This document shows, one piece after another, positions 56,501-64,000 of a stretch of DNA of 64,000 nt. Source of the DNA: GCA-002708145 sp045562755 (lineage in GTDB: Bacteria; Chloroflexota; Dehalococcoidia; Lucifugimonadales; Lucifugimonadaceae); NCBI GenBank assembly GCA_045562755.1, contig JBJKVF010000005.1, forward strand, positions 1 through 64,000, given 5' to 3'. Each line of letters opens with the position of its first letter. The first letter of the stretch is position 1. The notes beneath the pieces were generated by a model. The model did not search any database. It worked only from the letters and a program-made list of their open reading frames with translations, and was not told the origin of the DNA. The position numbers and the translations under genes are program-made.

Positions 56501-57156
56501 GAGTTCTTGATATATATGCTGATTCTTTAGAGTTTGGTGATGGAGGGCCAGTACCCTCATTGATATATATGAATTCTAAAATTCTTGATGAAATTTCTGA
56601 TCAAACAACACCTTATACAAACTTTAAGTTTAGGATGACGGATCCACAAAAGGCAATAGAATTTACAAGGACATTAGAAACTGCATTTATAGAAAATGGA
56701 ATGATTGCTGTATCAACAGAAGAATTGATTGAGCAACAAACATCTCAAAGTAATGCTTTTAATTTGTTATTTCAAGGATTTATGGGGCTAGGTTTGTTTG
56801 TTGGAATATCAGCCTTAGGAGTTATTTCATTCAGGTCAGTAGTTGAAAGAAGGCAATCTATAGGTTTAATGAGAGCTTTAGGATTTAATAAAAAAATGAT
56901 ACAAATACATTTTTTGTTAGAATCTGGTGTTATTGCATTGATTGGTTCAGTAATTGGAATACTTTTAGGAACAATTATTGGTTGGAATATTTTTCAAGAC
57001 TTCCGAGAAGAAACTGCTACAGCTACATTTAGTATTCCTTGGTCTACAGTTATAGTTATAACTTTTATTGCAATAGTTTTCTCATTACTTAATACAATAA
57101 TACCTGCAAGGCAAGCATCTGCGATTAGTCCATCTGAGGCGCTTAGATATGAGTAA
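53557..57156 (+). CDS. Very large FtsX-domain ABC permease
   Basis: The protein has 1,199 residues. An N-terminal membrane segment is followed by a large extracellular domain and an FtsX module (about 410-540 with AASRQTEMGIIRAVGTKRRN and the third span). A middle block with several membrane spans (about 560-740) precedes a second extracellular domain and a second FtsX module (1060-1199 with VVERRQSIGLMRALGFNKK). TTG start, immediately after its ATPase gene. It probably extrudes a lipid-like or peptide substrate or sends a mechanical signal, as other MacB-like systems do; the substrate is unknown. Confidence 0.85.
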   Translation: METLFGLETDLISRYLLFLTILLVIVVVLLSLRNKILLKISLRNIPRRKAQSVLIIFGLMLSSTIIMSALAIGDSVSWSIKNTVMGGLGEVDIAIIDSDIEKGYISDEELKIITDNVKNNPNLDGVFPAIRYTSPLMGEKSEQTVSNSAIVGFDVSNTYGFFSSQSIKSIEGEFLDIDDLTIQNNETIINRYLSDAIDASIGDNILLIKPGDKKILKVVNIVESKGLAGGNEGSPASALINYEVVKDFTGLEGYNYVGVSLNGGLEIDRELSKELSENIQLLFINDEITSEIFFALKSPEVFQALKLQIENLSNTNEENNIINSQNSKEVIDSLILELEKDQPSDEFKNIIKEGINQAIIGGIIDGLGDPELSNSFGPAVSQIVDLNVRPIKDDLLTFGDLLASAITLFFSILGSFSIIVGLLLIFLVFVMLAASRQTEMGIIRAVGTKRRNLIEMFTYEGLVYSVGAALVGTLLGIVVSFLLFQLFIQGVGTDDRFSFAYNVSLKSINIAFCAGLILTAITVIFSSFRVSRLNIVVAIRGLPQEFVVEKIKSYKEKFYELLFSLLGPIGILYLILSSKKNRKSNIFVFLRWGIPILVLLTLDISRGNSNFALPFIIWMFMFYIKLYQILAPTIITGIPLLLIGSFMAIYGLNPDSDFGNEQSQSSAFLWTFGVTLIFIGFGLLIQKLLNLSKLRKDFQKRISMSFIGISMLIFWSLPFDALEGFTGKLDGDIEMFILSGVCLVTAAVWLIMYNPEIIIRLLSVFSYRSGNLKSVVKMSIAYPMSARFRTGLTLAMFSLVIFTLMVFAIIINISDRVEEEPDTVSGGFDIRASISEPIINNNIRDFIDSNDRLSINDFSIVSSQAYFPARAKTSDGILQEAFVISSDNEWLINNKYELTHWDNKYGQTSDEVWQSVANNSELVIVGANVLSGGSFGFQDDQAFTITNIDPNETGQIEAIDITIAPPSGVKTNLTNTNKKVIGVLDIYADSLEFGDGGPVPSLIYMNSKILDEISDQTTPYTNFKFRMTDPQKAIEFTRTLETAFIENGMIAVSTEELIEQQTSQSNAFNLLFQGFMGLGLFVGISALGVISFRSVVERRQSIGLMRALGFNKKMIQIHFLLESGVIALIGSVIGILLGTIIGWNIFQDFREETATATFSIPWSTVIVITFIAIVFSLLNTIIPARQASAISPSEALRYE

Positions 57157-57529
57157 AAAAATAAAGATATCTTCAGAAAATTTTCATACTACCGCAACTC
57201 TAAATAATACTAAATGGGCAGATTATTTATATAAAAACTTACCCATCGAGGGATCTTCTCAGTTTTGGGGAGATGAACTTTTTTTTTCTACACCCATCAA
57301 TATGGAAGAAGATGCTGATTCATTAGAGGTGGTAAATATTGGTGATATAGCCTTTTGGCCTCCAGGATCAGCTTTTTGTATTTTTTGGGGCCCAACACCA
57401 ATGAGTAGAGATGAAGAAATTAGACCAGTTTCAAAAGTAAATTTACTTGGTTCAATTGATTCTCAATTGCTAAAAATTAAAGATATTAATGCTGGTAATA
57501 AAATGGTAATATCAAGGTTTGAAGATTAA
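57149..57529 (+). CDS. Cyclophilin-like fold protein (PF04126 type)
   Basis: The protein has 126 residues. LPIEGSSQFWGDELFFSTP and VVNIGDIAFWPPGSAFCIFW with GPTPMSRDEEIRPVSKVNLLG match the small cyclophilin-like family of unknown function. It overlaps the end of the FtsX permease gene by 8 bases and precedes a TenA gene by 3 bases, so it is in a tight operon. No enzymatic residue set is known for the family. Confidence 0.75.
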   Translation: MSKKIKISSENFHTTATLNNTKWADYLYKNLPIEGSSQFWGDELFFSTPINMEEDADSLEVVNIGDIAFWPPGSAFCIFWGPTPMSRDEEIRPVSKVNLLGSIDSQLLKIKDINAGNKMVISRFED

Positions 57530-57532
57530 ATA

Positions 57533-58210
57533 ATGACCGAGCAATTTTCCCATTACATGAAGAATTCAAATATTAATCTATGGAACAAATCTCATATTGA
57601 ACACCCTTTTATAGTTGCAATGGAAAAAGGTAATTTGGATGTAGATAAATTTAAGTACTTTATGATTCAAGATTATCTTTTTTTGATAGATTATTGTAAG
57701 GTCATATCTTTGGCAGTTACTAAGGCAACAGATTTAGATTCGATGAATCATTTTGCTTCTTTACTCAATGAAACACTTAATTCAGAAATGCAATTACATA
57801 GAAATTTTTGTGACGAAATTGGTATATCAAGTAAAGAGATAGAATCTGCTGAAGCAATGCCGGCAACATCCTCTTACACAAACTATTTATTATCTACGGC
57901 TTCAAGTGATTCAATTGAAGAGATTGTATCTTCATTACTACCTTGTCAATGGGGCTATGATGATATAGGTCGTAATCTTGAAAATTCTAAAAAAGCTAAT
58001 AGTGTAGATTTCATCAGTAAATGGATTAAAGGTTATACCAACACTGAATATAGATATCTTACTAGCTGGCTAATAAACTATGTGAATAAATTAAGTATAA
58101 ATACTACTAGCATAGTTAGACAAAAAATGATGGATAAATTTTTACATAGTATAAGATACGAATATCTTTTTTGGGATTCAGCTTGGCATACAAAGGGTTG
58201 GTTAGATTAG
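57533..58210 (+). CDS. TenA family protein (thiaminase II / pyrimidine salvage)
   Basis: The protein has 225 residues, all-helical. D47 in IQDYLFL, C138 in LPCQWGYDDIG and E210 in RYEYLFWDSAW are the TenA catalytic-site residues, so a thiaminase II or aminopyrimidine aminohydrolase role is likely. No other thiamine gene lies next to it. It is in the operon with the cyclophilin-like gene and a bicupin. Confidence 0.85.
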   Translation: MTEQFSHYMKNSNINLWNKSHIEHPFIVAMEKGNLDVDKFKYFMIQDYLFLIDYCKVISLAVTKATDLDSMNHFASLLNETLNSEMQLHRNFCDEIGISSKEIESAEAMPATSSYTNYLLSTASSDSIEEIVSSLLPCQWGYDDIGRNLENSKKANSVDFISKWIKGYTNTEYRYLTSWLINYVNKLSINTTSIVRQKMMDKFLHSIRYEYLFWDSAWHTKGWLD

Positions 58211-58246
58211 GATTTTTTTTGTATAATTCCATCAAAGGGGAAAAAT

Positions 58247-58987
58247 ATGACAATTGTAAAAAGGTCAAACCAAAATATATCTAATCCATTTGATGGTTCT
58301 GAAATGTTGCTCATGGCTAGTGAGGATACTGGCACAGGTATGATAACCGTAGCAGATTTATTTGTTGAACCGGGAGCAAAATCACCATATCATTTTCATG
58401 ATAATACTGAAGAATCTATTTTTGTGGTTGAAGGTAATTTACAATTTAGGTTAGGGAGTAAAATATTTTCTGCATCATCTGGAGATTGTGTTTTGGCTCC
58501 TCAAGGTATTGGGCATGGACTTGAAAATATAGGAAATAGTAAAGCTAGGTTAATAACAGTTTACCCTAATGCTAAACCCAATAGAGAAGTATTGGATGAT
58601 GTTGATTATGAAAAGACTGATCCTCCACCATCGATATTTCTAAGAAAAAATAATGAACCCTATGAATTTCAACCTGGGATTTCTCGATATGATATGGTTG
58701 GAGATTTTATAGGTGCAAAATCTACTTATATTAGTGAATTAACTTTTGAACCTGGGGCGATAGCACCTAATCATTACCATCCATCTCATGAGGAAGCAAT
58801 GTTTTGTTTAGATGGTAATTTGATGGCCGTATATGCAAAGGATAATGGTATTAGTCTATTAGAAGGCGATTGCTTTACCTGTGAAATTGGAATTAGACAT
58901 GGAATATATAATGCTTCAAATGAAACAGCAACTCTACTTGCACTTCATTCAACTCTTAACCCGCCTCCAAGGGTAGACGTAGATTAA
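58247..58987 (+). CDS. Bicupin (two-cupin) protein
   Basis: The protein has 246 residues with two cupin barrels. The first has PYHFHDNTEESIFVVEGN and APQGIGHGLEN; the second has APNHYHPSHEEAMFCLDGN and IRHGIYNASNE. Each set can bind one metal through His/His/Glu/His. Enzyme role unknown; bicupins include oxalate decarboxylases and many sugar or aromatic enzymes. AGGGGAA upstream of ATG. 36 bases after TenA. Confidence 0.8.
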   Translation: MTIVKRSNQNISNPFDGSEMLLMASEDTGTGMITVADLFVEPGAKSPYHFHDNTEESIFVVEGNLQFRLGSKIFSASSGDCVLAPQGIGHGLENIGNSKARLITVYPNAKPNREVLDDVDYEKTDPPPSIFLRKNNEPYEFQPGISRYDMVGDFIGAKSTYISELTFEPGAIAPNHYHPSHEEAMFCLDGNLMAVYAKDNGISLLEGDCFTCEIGIRHGIYNASNETATLLALHSTLNPPPRVDVD

Positions 58988-58994
58988 GAGACTA

Positions 58995-59369
58995 TTGGAA
59001 AAATTAATTTACATATCGATAGCGGGAGCCTTGGGTACGCTTGCAAGATATCTTATTGGTAACTTGTTTGTTAGGGATGGAATAAATACAATAAATTTTG
59101 GTATTTTTATTCCTAATATGTTGGGTTCGTTAATTTTTGGATTTGTTTGGTCGCTTAGTTATGATAAAGGCTTGATATCTGAGCAATTAAGGGTTCCAAT
59201 TTTAGTAGGATTTATGGGAGCATTTACAACTTTTTCTACTTTCGCTTTCGATAATTTTACACTCTTAAGAGATTCTCAATGGAGTATGTTATCGCTAAAT
59301 TTACTTGTTACAAATATCGGTGGAGTAATTTTTGTTTACATAGGTTTCAGAATTGCGAAAGTTTTTTAG
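58995..59369 (+). CDS. crcB: Fluoride channel CrcB/FluC
   Basis: This is a small four-span fluoride exporter. It has 124 residues: GALGTLARYLIGNLF at the start, NMLGSLIFGF, and the conserved GFMGAFTTFSTFAFD with the Thr/Phe lined pore. TTG start (58995). It ends right before tRNA-Asn on the other strand. No fluoride riboswitch is seen upstream; it is 7 bases behind the bicupin. Confidence 0.9.
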   Translation: MEKLIYISIAGALGTLARYLIGNLFVRDGINTINFGIFIPNMLGSLIFGFVWSLSYDKGLISEQLRVPILVGFMGAFTTFSTFAFDNFTLLRDSQWSMLSLNLLVTNIGGVIFVYIGFRIAKVF

Positions 59370-59379
59370 TGGTCAAACT

Positions 59380-59454
59380 TGGCTCCCGAGACAGGATTCG
59401 AACCTGTGACCCGCTGATTAACAGTCAGCTGCTCTACCGCTGAGCTACTCGGGA
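59380..59454 (-). tRNA. tRNA-Asn (GTT anticodon)
   Basis: On the minus strand: acceptor TCCCGAG pairs with CTCGGGA, discriminator G, encoded CCA. Anticodon arm CTGAC-TGTTAAT-type loop, anticodon GTT. T-arm AGGTTCGAATCCT. 75 bases. Confidence 0.94.
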
Positions 59455-59460
59455 ATAAAA

Positions 59461-60822
59461 CTATATATCAGTATTATAATCAATTTTTTTCTTGTAATGT
59501 AAATATTTAATTTTATTATATGATGATTTTCCAACTAACCAAGCATATATACCCTCAGAAAATAATGTAATGGTCCAGCCAGCAGCTCCTAATACTAAAC
59601 CTGAGACATTTGAAAATATTACGCCGTAAACTAACCAGGTAACAAAAGTAATTAGCCTCAGTATGTTAATTATTATTACTGGCTTTGTATTCTTAGTACT
59701 TATTAGGCATGCCACATAAAATTGTTCAACAATTAAAACTAATGGAAGTATGGATAAAATTTTTATCGCATTTATAGATAATATTTTAAGATCATTTTCT
59801 GCACCTAATATCGTTCCAAAGATTAAGTTAGATATAGGACTAATAAAAGCTATAATAAGAATAATAAATAATCCAAATATACCAATAAATAATCCAAATC
59901 TTCTAATCAAATATGGTTCATATTTATTCATAGTGAAGAGAGTTAAAGTAGTATTTTGTATTCCATTTATTGGGATAAGTATTATGTGAAATACACCTAA
60001 GGCCATCATCAATGATGCAATAGAAAGTTCAGGGTGGCTTTTTAATCCCATTGTTGCATTAATAATAGATTGAGTACTAGCAGGTAAGATAGCATCAATA
60101 AAAAGAGGCACAAAAAATACGAGTAATTTTTTTTGTGAAATATGGTCATTATCCTTAGAATTTTTTTTCATAAAATTATTTGTGTCCGCATAAAGAGTAA
60201 CTCTTAAAAAAACTACCTCGCAAAAGATTCCCAATGTAATGGATGAAGCTGCAATCATAGATCCTGAAAAAACATTTAGTATGAAAAATATTGATGAAAA
60301 TGTAAAAATAGATGCTATGCCAACAGCATTTGCCCATAAAGCAATATTTTTTTTATTTAATCTGAGAGCCGAACCATATAAATGCATTCTTATAATCATT
60401 AACCCTGGAAAAGGTATTAAACATAAAAGGGCATCTCTTACGCTAATTATTAGTGAATTTTCTATTATGAATATCTTTGTGAGTATAAAATTAGAGAATG
60501 GACCTATAGATATTATCAGTCCAATAAGTGTAACAAAAACTACACAATAGGATAAAAATTTTCTTAGTTGCTTTATTGATTCTGAGCTTGTAAAAAACAT
60601 TATAGTTAATCCTTGGGTCCTCAGATGAGGTAATCCTACAAACATCATGATAAAAAAAGCTATACTATAGCCAGATATTGACTCTTCTGGATTTGATGTT
60701 CTTGCAAGTAGTGCTGTTAGAAATGGGATTATTGCTATTACTACACTCATACTAGCTGATACAGGTAATAAAATAGTTATTGCTTCAATAAAAAATTTTT
60801 TATTATAATTTTTGTTTTTCAT
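59461..60822 (-). CDS. MATE/MOP-superfamily-like multi-span transporter
   Basis: The protein has 453 residues, almost entirely hydrophobic, with 12 or so predicted membrane segments in two halves. The pattern of two six-helix bundles suggests a MATE- or flippase-like transporter of the MOP superfamily, but no diagnostic motif is strong enough to pick a subfamily. Tail residues are Lys/Tyr-rich and cytosolic. It is monocistronic, between tRNA-Asn and the divergent aminotransferase. Substrate unknown. Confidence 0.6.
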   Translation of the reverse strand: MKNKNYNKKFFIEAITILLPVSASMSVVIAIIPFLTALLARTSNPEESISGYSIAFFIMMFVGLPHLRTQGLTIMFFTSSESIKQLRKFLSYCVVFVTLIGLIISIGPFSNFILTKIFIIENSLIISVRDALLCLIPFPGLMIIRMHLYGSALRLNKKNIALWANAVGIASIFTFSSIFFILNVFSGSMIAASSITLGIFCEVVFLRVTLYADTNNFMKKNSKDNDHISQKKLLVFFVPLFIDAILPASTQSIINATMGLKSHPELSIASLMMALGVFHIILIPINGIQNTTLTLFTMNKYEPYLIRRFGLFIGIFGLFIILIIAFISPISNLIFGTILGAENDLKILSINAIKILSILPLVLIVEQFYVACLISTKNTKPVIIINILRLITFVTWLVYGVIFSNVSGLVLGAAGWTITLFSEGIYAWLVGKSSYNKIKYLHYKKKIDYNTDI

Positions 60823-60943
60823 TTGGTTATTTAAATAAAAATTTAGGTTTAATTTTAATAATAAGATTTAAAAATATTTTTCATAATAATTTTTGTTATA
60901 TAATTAGTGGTAATAATTAATTTTTTAAGTCTGAGGAATTGTT

Positions 60944-62326
60944 ATGACAGTTGCAAAAAAGAATTATCATATTTCAGGTGAACGTTTAGAAGAATTACAG
61001 CAAATTGCTGAAGAAAATATGTTTATGCATGCCTCTCAACTAAATGATTGGCGTGGAAATTTAAATATATTTGTTAAGGGAAATGGTGTTTGGGTAGAAG
61101 ATGCAAAAGGTAAGAAATATCTAGATTCAATGGGTGGATTATGGTATAAAGCTGCTGGTTATGGAAGAAAAGAGATAGCCGATGCAGTATATACGCAAAT
61201 GACTCAGATAGAGTCATCTCCATCCGGATCCGCCACAATTTCACAGATTGAACTAGCCGGAAAGATAGCTAATTTATATTCTGAAAAGTCATCTAGGTCT
61301 TTCTTTGTTTCTGGTGGAGCTGAAGCTGTTGAAACAGCTGTAAAAATGGCAAAAAAATTTTCCATTCTTAATGGCAAGCCCGGAGCTTATAAAATTTTAA
61401 GTAGAAGGTACTCCTATCATGGAGGCACTGCCATGGCGGTAAGTTTGGGTGGAGCTAAAACAGCTGACCCAATGGGACCTACAATGCCCGGAGCTATACA
61501 TGTCACTAACTGGAATTCATATAGATTGCCTTACTCAGGTGATCCTATTGATGTTGCAATTAAGTGTGCTAATGAATTTGAAGAAGTTATAAAACATCAG
61601 GGTGCTGAAACTGTTGCAGCAATAATTGCAGAACCAGTATCTGCAGCATTTGGGATACAAATACCACCACAAGAATATTGGCAAAGATTGAGAGAAATAG
61701 CTGATAAGTATGATGTATTATTGATAGCTGATGAAGTTATTACAGGTTTTGGAAGATTAGGGGAGTATTTTGGTCCAATGAACTGGGATGTACAACCAGA
61801 TATAACTACAGTTGCAAAAGCTTTAACTAGTGGATATGCGCCACTTGGAGCCGCAATTGCAACAAAGAGAATTGCTGATGCGTTTACTGGAGGTCCAGAA
61901 GAAACATTTACACATTTAATAACGTTTGGTGGACATCCATCAGCATGTGCAGCTGCTATAGCTAATTTAGAAATTTTTGAAAGAGAAGATCTAGTTGGAA
62001 ACTCAAAAAGAATGGGTAAATATCTATTCGAAAAGTTACTGGATTTAAAAAAACATGATATTGTTGGTGACGTTAGAGGTGGTCTGGGACTTTTGGCAGC
62101 TGTAGAATTTGTTTCTGACAGAAATAGTAAATTGCCTTTTCCAGCAAGCGTAAAATTAAGTAAAAAATTGCCTAAATTTTTATTTGAAAGAAATATTGTG
62201 ACATTTAGAGCCGGTGATATTATTTCAATTTGTCCACCTCTATCCATCACAAAAAATGAGATTGATTATTTAGTTGATGCAATAGAAGATTCTATTATTG
62301 AGCTAAAAAAAGATTTAAATGAATAA
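60944..62326 (+). CDS. Class III aminotransferase (omega-amino acid:pyruvate type)
   Basis: This PLP-dependent enzyme has 460 residues. LLIADEVITGFGRLGEYFG holds the conserved PLP-binding Asp, and the Schiff-base Lys is in TTVAKALTSGYAPLGAA. FVSGGAEAVETAVKMAK and SYHGGTAMAVSLGG are the phosphate and substrate regions. It resembles beta-alanine, taurine or putrescine-pyruvate aminotransferases. A promoter may lie in the 120-base gap upstream. The amino donor is unknown. Confidence 0.87.
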   Translation: MTVAKKNYHISGERLEELQQIAEENMFMHASQLNDWRGNLNIFVKGNGVWVEDAKGKKYLDSMGGLWYKAAGYGRKEIADAVYTQMTQIESSPSGSATISQIELAGKIANLYSEKSSRSFFVSGGAEAVETAVKMAKKFSILNGKPGAYKILSRRYSYHGGTAMAVSLGGAKTADPMGPTMPGAIHVTNWNSYRLPYSGDPIDVAIKCANEFEEVIKHQGAETVAAIIAEPVSAAFGIQIPPQEYWQRLREIADKYDVLLIADEVITGFGRLGEYFGPMNWDVQPDITTVAKALTSGYAPLGAAIATKRIADAFTGGPEETFTHLITFGGHPSACAAAIANLEIFEREDLVGNSKRMGKYLFEKLLDLKKHDIVGDVRGGLGLLAAVEFVSDRNSKLPFPASVKLSKKLPKFLFERNIVTFRAGDIISICPPLSITKNEIDYLVDAIEDSIIELKKDLNE

Positions 62327-62437
62327 TTCATAGATAGTTTATTCTAGCAAAACAGTAAATTATTTGTTATCTTTCATTGACTATATACATTAAACTTATG
62401 TTACATTTTTTATAAAAACTAGAAATAGGGATATAGG

Positions 62438-63577
62438 ATGCCTAAAACAGCTAAATCAACAACTAAAACAACTGCTAAATCAAAAGCAACTACAAAAACC
62501 AAAAATATGAGTTCAAAATCAACTAAAAAAAATGTTGACACCGATGGATTTGGTCAAAGTGCCTTGTCTGATGAAGTGGTTTTAGAAGTGAAAAATCTTG
62601 AAACACATTTCACCACAAGATGGGGAACAGTTAAGGCTGTTGATGGTGTGAGTTATTATGTAAGGCGAGGAGAAACCCTTGGAATTGTTGGAGAATCAGG
62701 ATCTGGAAAGTCCGTTACTGCTTTTTCATTAATGAGACTAGTTCCTTCACCTCCGGGAAATATTGTTGGTGGTGAAGTAAATTTAAATGGTAAAGATCTT
62801 TTAGATCTCTCTGAAAAAGAGATGACTCAGGTTAGAGGTGGAGAAATTTCCATGATATTACAGGATCCTATGCAAGCGCTTAACCCTGTTTTCAATATAG
62901 AAAATCAAGTTGGTGAAGCTATTAAAATTCATCAAGGTTTAAAAGGTGACTCTTTATGGAAAAAAATAGTTGATTCACTTCAGAAAGTTAGAATCCCTGC
63001 TCCAGATACAAGAGCAAAAGACTTTCCTCATCAGTTATCTGGAGGAATGAGGCAAAGAGTTGTTGGAGCTATAGGAATATCTTCTGCTCCATCTGTAATA
63101 ATTGCAGATGAACCTACCACTTCCTTAGATGTAACTATACAAGCAGCGTATTTAAGACTTTTGCGACAAATTCAACAAGAAGAAGGTGTTGCAATAATTT
63201 TCATTACCCATGATTTCGGTATAGTTGCAAAAATGTGTGATAGGGTAGCAGTGATGTATGCTGGAAGAATTGTTGAAGTTAGTGATGTTAGAACAATATT
63301 TAACGAGCCATTACATGAATATACAAAAGCATTAATTGGTTCTGTACCTAAATTAGAAGAAAAAACAGGACGGCTTCCTCAAATTGAAGGGCAACCTCCA
63401 CTTCTATATAATCTTCCAGAAGGTGATGCATTTGCACCTAGATCTCCTTTGAAATTTAGCGAAGAAGATGCAAAGGGCAGGCCTCCATTAGTAGAGGTTA
63501 AACCGGGACATTGGGTTCAGTTATCTAAAAGCTCAGTTGCAGATTATGACAAATTTTCACACTTACTAGACAAATAA
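62438..63577 (+). CDS. Oligopeptide/dipeptide ABC transporter ATP-binding protein (OppD/DppD-like)
   Basis: The protein has 379 residues. Residues 1-35 form a Lys/Thr/Ser/Ala-rich extension not seen in typical OppD. The ATPase has Walker A GESGSGKS, signature LSGGMRQRVVGAIG, and Walker B IIADEPTTSLD. A C-terminal oligopeptide-type region with the PKLEEKTGRLPQIEGQPP segment follows; the Cys pattern of some OppD proteins is not seen. It pairs with the next ATPase gene 15 bases downstream; permease genes are outside the window. Confidence 0.88.
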   Translation: MPKTAKSTTKTTAKSKATTKTKNMSSKSTKKNVDTDGFGQSALSDEVVLEVKNLETHFTTRWGTVKAVDGVSYYVRRGETLGIVGESGSGKSVTAFSLMRLVPSPPGNIVGGEVNLNGKDLLDLSEKEMTQVRGGEISMILQDPMQALNPVFNIENQVGEAIKIHQGLKGDSLWKKIVDSLQKVRIPAPDTRAKDFPHQLSGGMRQRVVGAIGISSAPSVIIADEPTTSLDVTIQAAYLRLLRQIQQEEGVAIIFITHDFGIVAKMCDRVAVMYAGRIVEVSDVRTIFNEPLHEYTKALIGSVPKLEEKTGRLPQIEGQPPLLYNLPEGDAFAPRSPLKFSEEDAKGRPPLVEVKPGHWVQLSKSSVADYDKFSHLLDK

Positions 63578-63592
63578 TTAGGAAAAAGATAT

Positions 63593-64000
63593 ATGACTAC
63601 AAAAAACAAGACTTCAAAATCAAATACTGTTATACCTACAGCACATGGTATTAAAGCTAATTCTGATCCGATAATATCAGTTAGAAACTTGCGAAAATGG
63701 TATCAAGTTGGGGGAGGTATATTTAATTTTGGAAACAAAAGTTACCTTAAGGCAGTTGATGATGTGAGTTTTGATATAGAGAGAGGTAAAACTTTTGGTC
63801 TTGTTGGTGAGTCTGGATGTGGTAAAACTACAACACTTAAAGTATTACTTGGTCTTGAGGAACTTACTGGTGGAGAAATATATTATGAGGGTGAAGATGT
63901 TGCAAAAATGTCAAAAGTAAGAAGAGGGGAGTTTAGGAGATCTGTTCAAGCAGTTTTCCAAGACCCATGGTCATCACTAAATCCTAGAATGAAAGTGGGT
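63593..64000 (+). CDS. Oligopeptide ABC transporter ATP-binding protein (OppF-like), partial
   Basis: The frame from ATG 63593 is open to the window end (136 codons). After a short Lys/Ser-rich leader comes IISVRNLRKWYQV, then Walker A GESGCGKT and AVFQDPWSSLNPRM, which is the OppF/DppF form (the Q-loop region). It is the partner of the preceding OppD-like gene. The C-terminus is outside the window. Confidence 0.9.
   Translation, partial: MTTKNKTSKSNTVIPTAHGIKANSDPIISVRNLRKWYQVGGGIFNFGNKSYLKAVDDVSFDIERGKTFGLVGESGCGKTTTLKVLLGLEELTGGEIYYEGEDVAKMSKVRRGEFRRSVQAVFQDPWSSLNPRMKVG

Overview
The window is a dense, AT-rich stretch (roughly two thirds A+T by eye) of a bacterial chromosome made almost entirely of housekeeping genes. 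Gaps are short, stops and starts often overlap, TTG and GTG starts are common, and several of these are fixed by a good upstream Shine-Dalgarno sequence. All six tRNA genes encode their own CCA end. The 23S and 5S rRNA genes lie together with no 16S gene beside them, as in Dehalococcoides and relatives. With a streamlined gene set, a DUF2628 protein and a LarE/LarC pair, this makes a marine Chloroflexota-type organism (Dehalococcoidia/SAR202-like) my best guess. It is an inference, not a demonstrated placement. I see no CRISPR array, prophage, insertion sequence or integron.

Layout. 1-2.6 kb: end of a DUF177/YceD gene (minus strand), then the ruvC-ruvA-ruvB Holliday-junction operon. 2.6-8.6 kb: a heterodimeric ABC exporter, an acetyltransferase, a zinc-ribbon membrane protein, a seven-iron-type ferredoxin and an odd IscA-like protein with a Cys/Gly tail. 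8.8-14.5 kb: an Lrp/AsnC protein, aspS, and tig-clpP-clpX; both clpP and clpX are frameshifted as read here. 14.5-22.2 kb (minus strand): a PurN-like formyltransferase, xseB, xseA, efp, a Pro-peptidase, aroQ, a XerC/D recombinase, topA and tRNA-Ser. 22.3-24.9 kb: a stand-alone GlmU-type acetyltransferase domain, a CorC/HlyC membrane protein and a convergent collagen-like lipoprotein.

25.3-32.9 kb: rpsO-pnp-dapB-asd-dapA-yvcK (mRNA turnover plus the lysine/diaminopimelate branch), with purA converging from the other strand. 33.2-36.5 kb: 23S rRNA, initiator tRNA and 5S rRNA, with a strong promoter, a long processing stem and a terminator. 36.5-40.3 kb (minus strand): an ArsA/Get3-like ATPase with a small charged partner, a YHYH-domain lipoprotein and a frameshifted argC. 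40.5-46.4 kb: rpsA, clpC, larE and larC. 46.5-51.6 kb: tRNA-Thr, tRNA-Tyr and tRNA-Thr, then tuf-rpmG-secE-nusG-rplK-rplA-[L10 leader]-rplJ-rplL, the classical bacterial order. 51.6-64 kb: an SDR oxidoreductase, a MacB-like ABC ATPase with a very large FtsX permease, a cyclophilin-like protein, a TenA protein, a bicupin, a fluoride channel, tRNA-Asn, a MATE-like transporter, a class III aminotransferase and two peptide-ABC ATPases, the second cut by the window end.

The most notable points are frameshifts in the two adjacent ClpXP genes and a third in argC, the IscA-like protein that lacks one ligand cysteine but carries a Cys/Gly tail, the unlinked 23S-tRNA-fMet-5S unit with its own processing stem, a collagen-like lipoprotein, and unusual residues in EF-P and AroQ. 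I found no clearly new multi-gene system; these are single-gene or regulatory oddities.
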